64,000 nt of DNA, taken from contig NC_135783.1 in the NCBI RefSeq assembly GCF_051106095.1, positions 311,183,322 to 311,247,321 on the forward strand, in the 5' to 3' direction. A program made the translations under genes and the position numbers. The stretch comes from Pogona vitticeps. Taxonomy: Eukaryota; Chordata; Lepidosauria; Squamata; Agamidae. Below, piece by piece: positions 24,573 to 36,352 of the stretch. Each line of letters opens with the position of its first letter. Position 1 is the stretch's first letter. The notes under the pieces are model-generated. The model had not been told where the DNA came from. It saw only the letters and a list, made by a program, of their open reading frames with translations, and did no database searches.

Positions 24573-26265
24573 TCTGGCCAGCACATTAAATCCAGCAGTC
24601 AGAGAGATAGAGTCTAATCAGTTCCACACTGTCATTCAATGCATTTATGAAAGAACTGACCACAGAGGTGTTCAGAAATCAAAGGGTTGTCTAATAAAAT
24701 ATATCACAATGTTTGTAAAAATTGGCCAAAGAAAAGGGGGGAGGGGAAAAGTGCCCTGGACCTATTTTACATAATTTTTGGCTATCTTGCTTTTTGGCTC
24801 TCCCTGTGAAGAAGTTGATGGCCCTTTCACAGATACAGGCAGCTCCTGGGAAGAGGAATTAAAACTAACTAATCATTAGTGTTGGAGAACTTGGTCTTCA
24901 TTAAATGCTGTGAGACTCAGTAATCTTGAATGTGCATTGAAATTGAAACTGGAGTTTTTGAGGCGCTTGGCATTTCCTGCACACTTCCAGAAAGAAAGGA
25001 AACTCAGACAGAATATATTTGTTAACAGCTAAGGATTATTTTAGAGAAGGCAGGTTTGTGACACTTTCAGGTAGGCCGCAAGGCTAATGGTTTGGTGTCT
25101 AGACTGGGGTTAATGAAACAATGGGACAGGAAAATATTCCTTGGCAGGTGGGGCCCAATGCTATTCTTTATTTCTCCATGTGCCAATTTCTTCATAATGC
25201 AGCTATCTTTAATCAAAGTTCCCTCAAGACCAGGAATGTTGTACAACATCACAGAATATGTCCAAGGGGGTAGATTTACCCCTACTAAATATACCAAACC
25301 TTGCACAAAACAAAATAAAAAATTAGCACACCAGGATGTCAAATATAACAGATTGTTTTGAAGGGATTCATGTTGGACTCAAGCTTCAGTTCACTGATGG
25401 TTTATACCAGAGCAGTTTTCTTCCCAATGATAGAGTTACTCCCAGTTACATTTTATTTCAGGATTGCAGCCTTTAAGATGATGGATTCAAGAATCTTTGA
25501 TACATTGACTAGATAAATACATTTGTTTATTGTTTTAAAACACTACCCAGGCATGCTAAAAACAAGCAAACCATCGAGGTGTTGACGAAATTACCGGTAC
25601 CACTTTGGATGATCTGAATTCATATAATGATTCTTTTTTCTTGTGCCAGTGGAAAAAGGCACCATTTGATGCTATGCAAATTACATTTTTTTCTCCCAGT
25701 GGGATATGTTTTACAATGTCCGATTGCCATGTTTCAGTAGTTTTGGCTGATGTTCAACAAATGTCTGAGCAGCTAATAATGCACTTAGTCCTGTTCATAC
25801 ACCCATCTGTCTATCACATCTGCCTATTGCCATAAAAAGCTATTATTAAGTAACAGGCCATTTCTCAAACATTCACTTTGTATTCCTTGTCATTTTGTGT
25901 GAAGGTAAATAATATCTCTGGTCACAACCATTTTAAATTTGTAAATATAATCCAGGGTAAATAAAGAGTTTTCTGAAAATAAAACAACAACAACAGGCAG
26001 ACCCACCATTTCTTTTAGTATTTGGTTAATGACATTTTAATCTATCAAATCGGCATGTTTGCCAGCAAGCACTCATTGAAACAGTATGCCAACATAACAA
26101 CAAAAGAAACCATTCTGCTATGGAAACCACATAGAAAACAAAACCTTAGAAACCACTGTTTCTAAGGAGGTTGGGAAATTATTTTAATTTACGTAAATTA
26201 GGATCTGTTTTCCACACTGAATTTTAAAATCAGGTGCTATTGTACAGGTACAGAAGTATAGGCTG
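24573..26265. other. Unique DNA, no gene seen
   Basis: No repeat or exon was recognised. Opposite-strand frames of about 90 codons at 25067-25361 are mutual shadows with no familiar features. Confidence 0.4.
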
Positions 26266-26420
<155 letters not shown>

Positions 26421-26470
26421 CAACCCTGCTGCATTTCACATAATAATGAAAAATGTGGTTGGTTGAAAAA

Positions 26471-26498
26471 GTGTGTGTGTGTGTGTGTGTGTGTGTGT
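26471..26498. repeat. (GT)n microsatellite
   Basis: Fourteen GT units. Confidence 0.95.
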
Positions 26499-26601
26499 AT
26501 TGCAAATTCAAATGCAAGGCAAGAATAAGAGTTAAAATGACAGGATGGAAACTACTTACAGAAGAATGGTTTATGTTTCTGCTTACTTTCTCTTGTGCAG
26601 A

Positions 26602-26866
26602 TACAGTGGGGTCTTGACTTGAGAACTTAATCTGTATTGGAAGGCGGTTCTCAAGTCAAAAAGTCTGTAAGTCAAGTCTCCATTGACCTACAGTGCATTG
26701 AAAACCGATTAATCCCGTAACAGGCCATTTTTGTTCCATTTTGGTTTTTTTCTGGTCTGTAAGTCAAATCTCAGTCTGCAAGTCAAACCTAAATTTTGCG
26801 GCCAGAGAAGTCTGTAACTCAAAAAGTCTGTAAGTCAAGCCGTCTGTAAGTCAAGGGTCCACTGTA
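26602..26866. mobile_element. Tigger-like MITE
   Basis: Starts TACAGTGGGGTCTTGACTTG and ends with the inverted form (gtcaagggtccactgta), at TA. The inside repeats ctgtaagtcaag several times. There is no coding content. Confidence 0.75.
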
Positions 26867-27319
26867 ATAATCTTAAAATTTTAAAACTGGAGAGCTGGAA
26901 GGAATGTTATGGATCATAGTGTTCAGCCCTGTCAGGAAGATGCAGTGGGGAACTGAACTCCCAACATCTGAAGGTAAGGAAGCATGGTTGCATCTGGCCA
27001 ACTGACCAGAGAACGGACAACTGAAGTGTTGATTTAAGACCCTCGGCCAATGTGCTGCAAGATTGTTGTAATTCATTTGCTTCTATATATCATTGTATAA
27101 ATCTGTAATTCAGTTATTTAAAAAACCTTGAGTCCAGAAATGTGGAATACTATCTCTATGTATGATTCAGACCACCAGGAAATGGACCGATATTACTGCA
27201 CAAACCTCTGAACTATCCATGCCCATATTGTCAGCAGGGAGAAAATTGCAACGCTTTTAACAGAAAAGGGCAGCCTGAATTTTAAGGAAACCAATGTCAT
27301 CAGTCAGCATGGTCTACAA

Positions 27320-27445
27320 CAGTGGCTCTCAAACTTGGGTCCCCAGATGTTCTTGGACTACAACTCCCAGAAATCCTGGCCAGCAGAGAAAGTGGTGGCT
27401 TCTGAGAGTTGCAGTCCAAGAACCCCCAAGTTTGATAACTTCTTG
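27320..27445. mobile_element. hAT-like MITE, degraded
   Basis: CAGTGGCTCTCAAACTTGGG at the left, ttcttggactacaactccca inside, and an inverted partner (gcagtccaagaacccccaagttt) at the right. It resembles the better copy at 31364-31499. Confidence 0.6.
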
Positions 27446-27813
27446 TGCTCAATACCATTCACAAAAGGACAGTGTCCACAGTTTCACTTATCCATGGTCT
27501 GAAAATATTAAAACTATGAAATAAAAACCCAGAAAAACATATCTATACATATTTTGATGATGTAATTACCAGAGCAGGCAACTACAAAAAACTAGAGACA
27601 TTGCTATGTATATGATGGGATATTTTGGAAGTCAAAAACCCATATGGTTCCTTTTAAGGAGAAATACAGGATAAATATATTTTGAATAAATAATAAACAA
27701 ATAATATAGTCATCACACATCAGAATTGACTCAATGGCACATGCATCTTAGGAGCATTTTTTTAAATTACTAAGCAATTGCACAGTGGTAAGACAGGTGA
27801 AATGGTTACGATA

Positions 27814-27901
27814 GGAGAAAGGTTTAACTCCTCCATGGCCAAACAGACTTTAGATTCATGCTTGCAAGGGGATATATATAGGAGGAGTTAAACCTTTCTC
27901 C
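27814..27901. repeat. Perfect 21-bp inverted repeat
   Basis: The 21 bases at 27814-27834 (starting GGAGAAAGGTTTAAC) are exactly reverse-complementary to 27881-27901, with a 46-base spacer. It could be the ends of a tiny MITE or a hairpin. The family is unknown. Confidence 0.7.
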
Positions 27902-28364
27902 TCTTGAGAGACAGCTAATTAGGCCTTGATTGACAGGGTCAAAGGTTTGAATTGCCCCAGACACAAATCTGATTTCCCCTTTGAAAACATGTCAGGAGGC
28001 CATTCTCAGAAATTGTAATAGAAAGTTTGCCGAAAGCACTTTTGTCTAGGACAAAACACAATTCCTTTCATATGTTGGGGGAAATACTTTGAATATGCCT
28101 TACAAAATTGTATACTAATTCCCCGCACATACATGGCAAAAGATCCCACTTTCTGGAAGATGGACACTCCATTACTTTCTGTGAAGTAAAGCTTTTTTAT
28201 AAACTCCATTTCATATTGGTTTAGTTGCCTTGCAGCTTTTTAAATATCTCTCTCCTCCACCCATTCAGCTACAATGTAGGCTTTGCAGAAACTTTTCTTT
28301 CTGTCAAGTCTGTAGCATGCATGCTTAGTTTTACAATCAATTGTTGTTTTGACTTATATATTAC

Positions 28365-28570
28365 CCCTTAGTGCTAAAGCACGTTCTGACCAGTTTACAA
28401 CATAATTATGCAAACAATGTCCTGTCCTCCACAAGCTGGGTAATCATTTTACCAACTTTTCAAGATTGGAAGACTGAGTCAGCCTAGAACCAGCTATCTG
28501 AATCCATTGGGATTGAACTCAGGTCTCAAGAAAAGGCTTGACTGCAGTACTGCAGTTTAACTGCTTCACC
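28365..28570 (-). mobile_element. tRNA-derived SINE, antisense
   Basis: On the minus strand it begins with tggtgaagcagttaaactg, resembling a tRNA A box, followed by gacctgagttcaatcccaat, resembling a B box, and then a SINE body. It is degraded. Confidence 0.55.
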
Positions 28571-29131
28571 ATGGGATTCTTGGTTAAATTGCTGTTTTTC
28601 CCTTTTCTAGGATCAATATTTCATCCCTTACAGCCTGGATTCTTTCCCAATAAAGAAAAACAATTATTTTCTTTTAAGGCAACCAAGATTGATCTTTTCA
28701 ATTCATGTAAGCTATTTTAAATGTGGGACAGTTTAGAGTCACCTCTTTTTTGAACAGAGGGAGAAAACAGTTTTGCTTTGAAAAAAATCATAACTCAAAA
28801 CCCATACAAACTTCCCCAGTTTGGTACAAGCAAGACCTGTTACAGTCTGCTACAGTTATGACAAATTTGGTGTTTAAAGCCCAGTTTAAAAGTTGTAAGT
28901 TTTGTTTTGGCACTGTACATAAGACAAAAGGGACAATTTCTAAGCAAAAGAATTAATGGACACAAATCAGACATCGGGAATGGCAACAAAGAGAAACTCA
29001 TTTCACATCATTTTAATTTACCTGGATATTCTACACATGATCTAAAGGTGGCCATTCTGGGAGAAAAGAAATCAGGACAATAATTCAGAGACATGTGAAA
29101 TAAAATATAAACACATGCTAGATACCCTTGC

Positions 29132-29174
29132 CTGGGGTAATTCACATATCATTGTGATGTGTGAATTACCCCAG
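29132..29174. repeat. 20-bp hairpin with 3-base loop
   Basis: 29132-29151 and 29155-29174 are reverse complements with one G-U-type mismatch and only TTG between them. The loop is too tight for a usual microRNA precursor. Confidence 0.7.
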
Positions 29175-29404
29175 ACAACCTCCCATAAAGAAAATGTTAT
29201 TAGCAGCTGTAAAAGGCCAGTTTCCTCCATATAATTAACATTCATGTTATTGTACCATTGGTATTCATGGCTCTTACATCCTTCATAGCATAAGCTTCAG
29301 TGGAATAAACCTGTATATGAAAGAGGCTATCACCCCACTGTTAAATATCCCTTGACTTGCTTACTAACCAGCCAGCCATGATCTCACGTATAAATATTTG
29401 CCAG

Positions 29405-29530
29405 GTTATCTCTCTCTCTTATGTCCATAATAAGCTTGTCCACAGAAGCTCCCATTAAAGTATAACAATTAGTCTTTAAGGTCCCACCATGTTTTTGCCT
29501 TTTTTGTTCTTTTATTTTTACTTTGTTTAT
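29405..29530 (+). mobile_element. Penelope-like repeat, family B, fragment
   Basis: Ttgtccacagaagctcccatt, then ttagtctttaaggtcccacc and a T-rich tail, follow the family B order (compare 62.04 kb). The frame at 29384-29596 is a by-product. Confidence 0.6.
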
Positions 29531-30000
29531 TTTGTTTTTACCTATAACCCTCATTTTTAGTACTCCGTTATAGAATACTGATTTGCTCTGTGACACAATA
29601 TCATCATTGCATTCTCATGCAGATATAATTCTAGGCTAAGAGGGTTCTGTTTTAGAATCACCAAGTTGCTGCATAAGTTATGCACAACAGCTATAATATG
29701 GAGAACGTGAAGATAGCTAGTGATCACATGAATTTTCACTAGAGGATAAGGGAGATCTTTCTCAGTTTTGTACCTCAAGTCCACCAGAAAAGAACTTCAT
29801 TTCATGTTGCCTAATGTGTCCGCTTAGTTCCTCCTGGTCAAAAATGTCTCCAGGTTTCCTGCCTTGTGCATACTATTAGCCACAAAGAGGCAACAGGAGG
29901 AGAACAACTTGTCATGCATGTCCTTTTAGGAATTTAGCCAAGAAAAGAATGGTCAAGAAGGAAAAGATGGAAACTAGCTTCACAATCTCATAGCAAAAAT

Positions 30001-30171
30001 TACCGTATTTTTCGCACCATAAGACACACTTTTTCCCCACAAAACAGGGGGGGTGGAAAGTCTGTGTGTCTTATGGAGCGAAGAAAACAGATTATATTTT
30101 CCTGTTTTCTTCTCCTAAAAAATCGGTGCGTCTTATGGAAAGGTGCGTCTTATGGAGCGAAAAATACAGTA
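30001..30171. mobile_element. MITE with TACCGTATTTTTCGC ends
   Basis: The left end TACCGTATTTTTCGC and right end GCGAAAAATACAGTA are inverted. Inside, forms of cataagacacac and gtgcgtcttatgg recur in both orientations. TA ends and the 171-bp size suggest a Tc1/mariner-type MITE. Confidence 0.75.
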
Positions 30172-30439
30172 ATACCTGCAAGAAAATGGAAAGGCTGGGA
30201 GCTAGTTAAATGAAATGAAAACATCCACTTGTGGGTCCTTAAACTAATTGTTTAATAAAGTGGTTGCATTTTTAAAGGATAAAAGTCTCACCTCGTTGTT
30301 ACAGGATCTGGGTGTGAAATAACTTAATAAGGATCCATTTCAAAATGAGCTTAATAATGTGATAGTAGTATGTCTCTCTCCCATATATTGGTAACCATGG
30401 GGATGTAAGCAGTTGCAGGCAGGGTGGAGTGGGTGGAGC

Positions 30440-30475
30440 AAAAACAAACAAACAAACAAACAAACAAACAAAAAC
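30440..30475. repeat. (AAAC)n microsatellite
   Basis: About eight AAAC units. Confidence 0.95.
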
Positions 30476-31363
30476 AGACCTGCATAGTTGTGTCATTACA
30501 ATTCGAACAATTGTGGACCAATCCAGTGCAGTGGCACAAAATATATTTGGAGCTCTGTAGACAGGACTATGCGAAATAGTAGTCCATCTTCCTATACCAA
30601 AAAAATCTGTGATGGAAAGCACTCACAGCATGTCACTCCCTTGTGAGGCAGACGAAACACCCATGTTTCTATCCAATCAGCAGCTCCAATATCTTTTTTC
30701 TTCTTCCTCTAGATAAAATACAATTTCCAAAGGTTACAGGACATCGAGAGATAAAATCTCCTAATTTTTCAGGGCAGGCAGCCAACTTTCCTCTCCTGTA
30801 TTCTGAAAGGCACAAGTCCAGTAAAGCTGACAGGGAAACTAAATAGGTAAAGCTACAGCAACACTAGCAGCAGAGCACTGGCTGGTGTGGGCCACCTGGG
30901 AGTTGTCAGGCTTGAATAGAACAATCTAATCAAGCCTGATCATTCACATGGAAATGGCTCCTGCCAATATCATGAAGTGGCTTCATAAAAACAAGTGAAC
31001 TGCTTATATACTGCCCCGTCGCAGTAAGCAAGCACTTCAAGGTATTGGCAAATGAATCACTTCCCATGCTCAGCAGAGGGCAGGGAAGTGAGAAAATATT
31101 TTTGGACTGCATATAGAATATTTTTGATGTGCTGCATTAGTTATTTTAAATATATATATATATTTTCCTTGCTTTCTCTTAAAGGTTTGGTCAAGAAACT
31201 GCCTGCAGCTGAAGCCACCACACTTTTTAAAGCTGTGCCAGGGAAACAACCAAGGTCACTGCAAAGGTATTTTGGTCCTTCCTGAAAGTGTAGCTTCAGC
31301 CAATTACTAAAAAGCCACACTGCAAGCCTCAAGTCCAAATGAGAATAACATGGTTATCTAAAG

Positions 31364-31499
31364 CAGTGGTCCCCAACCTTGAGCCTCCAGATGTTCTTGG
31401 ACTATAAGTCCCAGAAGCCTTCACCACCATCCCTGCTGGCCAGGATTTCTGGGAATTGAAGTCCAAGAACATCTGGAGGCCCAAGGTTGGGGACCACTG
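31364..31499. mobile_element. hAT-like MITE
   Basis: Nearly symmetrical ends CAGTGGTCCCCAACCTTG and its inverted form, with ttcttggactataagtccca inside. The imperfect 8-bp flank ATCTAAAG (31356-31363) and ATTTAGAG agree at six positions, as expected for an old hAT insertion. Confidence 0.8.
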
Positions 31500-32225
31500 A
31501 TTTAGAGGATACAAGAAGAGACAAGAAGGAAAGGCAAAAAAATGTTTTAAAAAATAAGCAAACTAAAACATAGCTTACTAACCTTGCTTAATTAATTGGT
31601 CCTATGAGGTTGATAGGACTTCTGTATGAAAGAAGGGTTTGGCAAAGTTCCTTGTGTGGACCACAGTTTTCTGAATTGTCAGGCTCAGAAGAAAGAATAG
31701 AAATAGAAATAGAGAGAAGTCCCAAAGCAGAATGAAACAAAAAGAAGAGGAATAAAATAAAATAAATTATAAAATAATTTATTATAAAATATATAAAATA
31801 AAATATTTTTTATATTCACCAATGCGAATACATTAAAATAAAATACTTGCCCTCACTTTGAATCAAAGGAAGAAACAGGAAATGCTAGCTTTTAGAGGCA
31901 TAAAGGGAGCAATCCATTTCAAAGTTGGTAAACACCTAAAACAAATGCCATTTCACTTTGTAATGTTTCCTATATTTCGATACGACACTGTCAAATGTGC
32001 CTGGCTTACGAATCTTATAGACGGCAATGAAAATATATATATATGATTTCGAACAAATGGTGCTGTTGCCTCTTCTTTTTAAAAAAATCTCCTCTTGCAA
32101 AATGGGCTCTGTCCTTGTTATCAACTAGGAGATTTGACAAGCTGGAACTTTGACTGTTTTCATTATTTGCCCTGGCAGCCTGCATGCTTAGGCTTGTCAG
32201 ACCATCTTCCGCAAATGATTTCTTG

Positions 32226-32263
32226 AAAGAAAGGAAAGAAAAGAAAAGAAAAGAAAAGAAAGG
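32226..32263. repeat. (AAAAG)n microsatellite
   Basis: A purine-rich AAAAG array. Confidence 0.9.
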
Positions 32264-32561
32264 CATCTTTAAACGGTGGCAAGCTTGCCAGGCTGAACGG
32301 ACCCAAGAAGCAGGCAACGCTTTTGTAGTCCACCAAGGGCATCCTGTCCTTCCCTTTTCTGTGTACCAAACAAACTGTTAAAAGAACAAGAGGCACCGTT
32401 AGAGAGATAACAAGACTAAAGAACTAGCAGCATGTGTTATGCATGATAGCAGCAGCAGTCCTGGTTCCAGTCCAAACTACCAAGTATATATTGGATGCTC
32501 TGAATCGGAGATTGAGAAAACAGATGCTGGTAAAGAAAGTCAATGTTTCTCAGGCCTTCCA

Positions 32562-32590
32562 TAAAATAAATAAATAAATAAATAAATAAA
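32562..32590. repeat. (AAAT)n microsatellite
   Basis: About seven AAAT units, possibly the tail of a lost LINE end. Confidence 0.9.
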
Positions 32591-32951
32591 AAGAGTGGGT
32601 ACCTTTCTATCTTCTCTGAAGGGTTATAAAGAGAATGGCTACACAGATAAATGGGCCATTTCCTTTACAACAGCAACAGCAGAAGATGCTGCTTTGTATT
32701 CACCTTTTCTTTTTCCCAGTCTCGTCAGCTCTGTCAACAAAAACAAGCTGAGCCAATTTCTTTTCTCTTCAATCCTTGCATCAAATCCCTTGGAATCTCA
32801 TCAGTCAATAACTTATCACCCAGTGATTCACAGCCAAAGTTGTCTGTGGGGGCGAGCTGTCTCTGCTGAAAAGTGGGCACCATAATATAGTCGGCTGCCT
32901 TGATTTGCCATTGTCTTTCTGGCCCCATGTGAAGCAGGATGTAGAAGGGGG

Positions 32952-33118
32952 AGAGCGAGTGTGATGTAGTGGATACAATGTTGGACAAGATTTGAATCTG
33001 GGTTCAAATCCCCACTTGTCAATGACACTTCCTGGGTGGCCTTCTGTCTGTTGTGTTCTCTCAGCTTGTCTTACCTTACAGAGTTGATGTCAGGATACAA
33101 GTGGGAAAGAGAGAGCTA
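32952..33118 (+). mobile_element. tRNA-derived SINE
   Basis: Gtgtgatgtagtggatacaa (A-box-like), tgggttcaaatccccactt (B-box-like), then a body that ends ttaccttacagagttgatgt. It stops abruptly where family A copy 3 begins. Confidence 0.65.
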
Positions 33119-33396
33119 TGTTGGCTGTTGTGGGTTTTTCGGGCTCTTTGGCCATGTTCTGAAGGTTGTTCTTCCTGATGTTTCACCAGTCTCTGTGGCT
33201 GGCATCTTCAGAGGACTGGAGTAGGAACTCTGTCCATGCTCTGTTGCTGTTTGTTGGATAGTTGAGTGTTTATTGCTGTGGGAACAGCTTTTGTCCTTTT
33301 CAGGAGATAGGGTGATCAGCATGTTTTTGTTGTGATAAGGGGGGAGAGACTATCTGTCACTGTGATTGATGGGTGTTGTTAGCTGGTCTTTTTTTG
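33119..33396 (-). mobile_element. Penelope-like repeat, family A, copy 3
   Basis: Single-arm copy: ggctgttgtgggtttttcgg, gaaggttgttcttcctgatg, ttcaccagtctctgtggctgg, then spacer-type sequence (gatgggtgttgttagctggtc) shared with copy 1. The left edge abuts a SINE. The right edge is approximate. Confidence 0.7.
33173..33215 (-). ncRNA. Hammerhead ribozyme-like motif in copy 3
   Basis: UCCU, CUGAAGA (33211-33205), stem II GCCAG with CUGGU, GAAA (33184-33181), ACAU and C17 at 33177, then AGGA. C17 is the preferred cleavage-site base. Stem III has lost its perfect self-complementarity. Confidence 0.5.
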
Positions 33397-33698
33397 TGCA
33401 ACGATCCCTGGTCCTTGTGGCTGGATAGAAACAAAGGGTTCAGAGGAAGGTGACTAAAATGAGGGACATAAAAGATAAGCTTGACAAGGACAGTTTGTAG
33501 ATACTAGTTTATGATCAAGAACAGAAGATTAAGGATGAAAGCAAAGCATGGGTGAAAGCAGAACTTGAAAAATATCTTTTTTGGGGTGGGTTGGAGGACT
33601 AGAATTAGTATAGAATACTATTCTTCAAATATCTAGGTTTGTGAAGTCTCAGGCAGCCCTCAGCCACCAGGGCTAGCTAAAAGTTCAGTGAATTGCTT

Positions 33699-33713
33699 CC
33701 CCCCCCCCCCCCC
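33699..33713. repeat. Poly-C tract
   Basis: About 15 C in a row. Confidence 0.9.
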
Positions 33714-33831
33714 GGTCTGCAGGCTAGGAGACAAATCTCAGGGTGACTGTCACTGGAGGAGGACAACGTCTGTTTTGTATGTGGGCAAACATTTCCAGTG
33801 ATTCACAACTGGCGCCACTTACATAATGCCA

Positions 33832-34225
33832 AGAGAGATGGGCACAAACCGAACCACGAACCAGAAAAAATCCACGAACTGGGCTGGTTCATGGTTCAGT
33901 TTGTGGATCAGTTTGGGGATTCTGTTTTGCCGAAATGAAATGAAGCACCAAACAGTTTTCCTATCAGTGCTTCATTTTGTTTGGCAAATGGGGATGTCTG
34001 ACCAAGCCCCTTCCACTGCCCCATCATCTCCCCACCTTATCTTGAGGCTGCTTCCTCCACCATTCCTGCCACTGTAATTCTCACAGGAAGCAGACCCTGG
34101 TCCGCTTTGGAGGTGCATGTGCCTGCTGCTCAGCTGAGTAGCTGGCGTGTGTGGAAGCGGCAGGCACAGCTTCAAGGACCCTGGCTCTTTGCAAAGTCCT
34201 GGTTTTCCAGTTTGTGCCCAACTCT
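33832..34225. mobile_element. MITE with gatgggcacaaac ends
   Basis: The left end contains gatgggcacaaaccg and the right end is the inverted cagtttgtgcccaactct. The 7-bp repeat AATGCCA stands at 33825-33831 and 34227-34233. The middle is GC-rich with no transposase. A related small element lies at 60067. Confidence 0.65.
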
Positions 34226-35744
34226 AAATGCCAGGAGCAAGGGAAGGACTAGAGAGATAGGTAGGTTGTGCATGTACTTGATCTCATCCTGCCTTGTGGA
34301 ACCATGCATGGTGTGGAGTAATAGCATTACAAGATGTGAGACTTCTTATTCTACAGTTTTGTTTCTGCATCTTTCCCATTCTTTTGTTTGGTGCCTGATC
34401 CTTTGGGGGTTTGCTCCTCCCTGCCTGCTTCTCTTTTCACTGCCTCTTCTGCTGTCTGATCTGCCTTTCCTCTTCTGCTTTCCTCTGCACTTACCTGCTA
34501 CAATCCCTTTTGCTAATGTTGTCTCCTTGTGAGTTGGGGAAAATAAAGCAGGGGAGAGCAAACTGGGGAACAGAGCAAAAGGCAGCCACGAGCAAAGAAG
34601 TGGGAAAAGGAGACACCAGAAAAAAAGTAAAGGGGCAGAAGGGGGAGGGCAAAATGAGAGCCTAGAAAAAAATGGACCAGACAATGCAGAGAAGGCAAGC
34701 GAGAGCAAAAACACAGTGACAAAGCCATTGAAAAAATACAGCATTAGGCAAAAATATTGTATGTACACACATGTGTCATGGGCCACAAAACCACTTCCAA
34801 CTTTTGATACTAATAAGGTTTCAAGATACGTGGAATATTCAAGGTGTGGTTTACCATTGCCACCCCTTCAGTGATTTTTCCCTGGTCAAGTGAAAATTTG
34901 CATTCTCTTCTGTAATCCAGGGATGACTTGAAAGTTCTCTAACAGAGATGTCTAATTACCTCACTACTCCAAATTCCAACAGTTGGTTGGTACCAACAGT
35001 GCTACCAAACTTCTGTAACTGTATAGAGCAGACAGCTAACCCATATTGTGGAAAGTTACTTTTAAATTGAATACAATTTATGCCTTTTTGAAGACATACA
35101 TAATTGAGCAGTGGTGAGACCCAGAGGACCTTACTGCCATGGATCAGTTATGGAGAACATCAGCATGTCAATACATTCATTTGCACTGGAAGTAATTTTT
35201 CAAGCTCTGGAGAAATGTAAAGAATGTAGATTGCTGAGAATGTAAATGAGTGCCAAGAAAGCTGCATGTTTCACTAAGGAAAATAAAGAGATGAAAACAA
35301 GGCCATTTGGCATTTTGGAATCAGTTGTGTTTCTTTTTTATTTCCATAATTATTGTTGATTATGATAACTGATAATTTCAGTAAGTTCTGTGATATAGTT
35401 AATTGGTCGAAGTCATTTAGATGCTCTTTTATCTGAAATGTTCTTAATTAACAAAGAACATTTAAATAAATTAACATAATATTGAAGGTCAGACAAATAT
35501 TAGATACGGTTTTGTGCACTGTTATGATAGGACTTCTGCAGTTGATCAGGAAATAGCAGTTAATTCTACCATATGGATTTAAATGAAGGAAATGGTATTT
35601 AGTTCAAATCAAAATAGCAAGATTTCCTGAAAATCTGTCCATAGCTATCATACTCTTCCATTTTCCTAATACTGTTACCATCTGTTCTGATTCAGACAAT
35701 ATTTAATTATATGTTACATCAATCCACCATTTTTCTTCTTTCCT
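34226..35744. other. Unique DNA, no gene seen
   Basis: Overlapping open frames on both strands at 34346-34786 come from a pyrimidine-rich stretch (ctcttttcactgcctcttct). Nothing else was recognised. Confidence 0.4.
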
Positions 35745-35960
35745 TCATCACAATTATGTGTTGCTTTTCTCCAGTGAGTTCAAGGTGGTATACACTGTTG
35801 TCTTCCTACAACCCTATGAGGTAGGTCAAGGTTGAGAGAGAATAACTGGCTCAAAATCACCTACTGAATTTAATGTCTCACTAGACAAAAGAAGCTGGAA
35901 CTCTCAAATCCCAATCCCACCAATATATCACAAATGATCTCTTTATAGTTGCCCATATCA
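35745..35960 (-). mobile_element. tRNA-derived SINE body, antisense
   Basis: Caaggtggtatacactgttg, acaaccctatgaggtaggtc and ctggctcaaaatcacct follow the antisense body of the common reptile SINE also seen at 32952. Confidence 0.55.
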
Positions 35961-36094
35961 TCCTGTTTGTGTACAAATTAGAAATCTGTGTATTTACAGG
36001 GGAGTGGAGCTTCCATTGATGCATGATATGAGCAAGCTATTAGCCCTCTTCATGTCCACACATTGGTGTGGATGAGTAAACTACCTAAGTCAAA

Positions 36095-36352
36095 TACAGC
36101 AGGGCCCCATATCTGCTTGAGATCAGTTCCAAGGCCCCCCCTCCTCACATGGATGCTGAAAAATGTGGGTTATAGCAAATGCTATTTTGATAGTTAATAT
36201 TATACATAGCATGCTCTGGCTATCTCTAGTGGTCAGATCTGGTAACTTCACCTTTAGAAATATATATTTCTAAGATTTTTCTTTTTTTAATATTTTCAGG
36301 TTGAGGATAAGTGAATCAGTGAATACTGATTCTGTGGATAAGGGGGTACCGA
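36095..36352. mobile_element. Tigger-like MITE, right end truncated
   Basis: Starts TACAGCAGGGCCCCATATCTG. Near the right end, agtgaatactgattctgtgg and ataagggggtacc are the weak inverted partner. It is followed directly by the L2-type fragment. Confidence 0.5.

Noticed and set aside
29132-29174. microRNA precursor
   Set aside because: The 3-base loop and 20-bp stem are too short and tight for a usual precursor.
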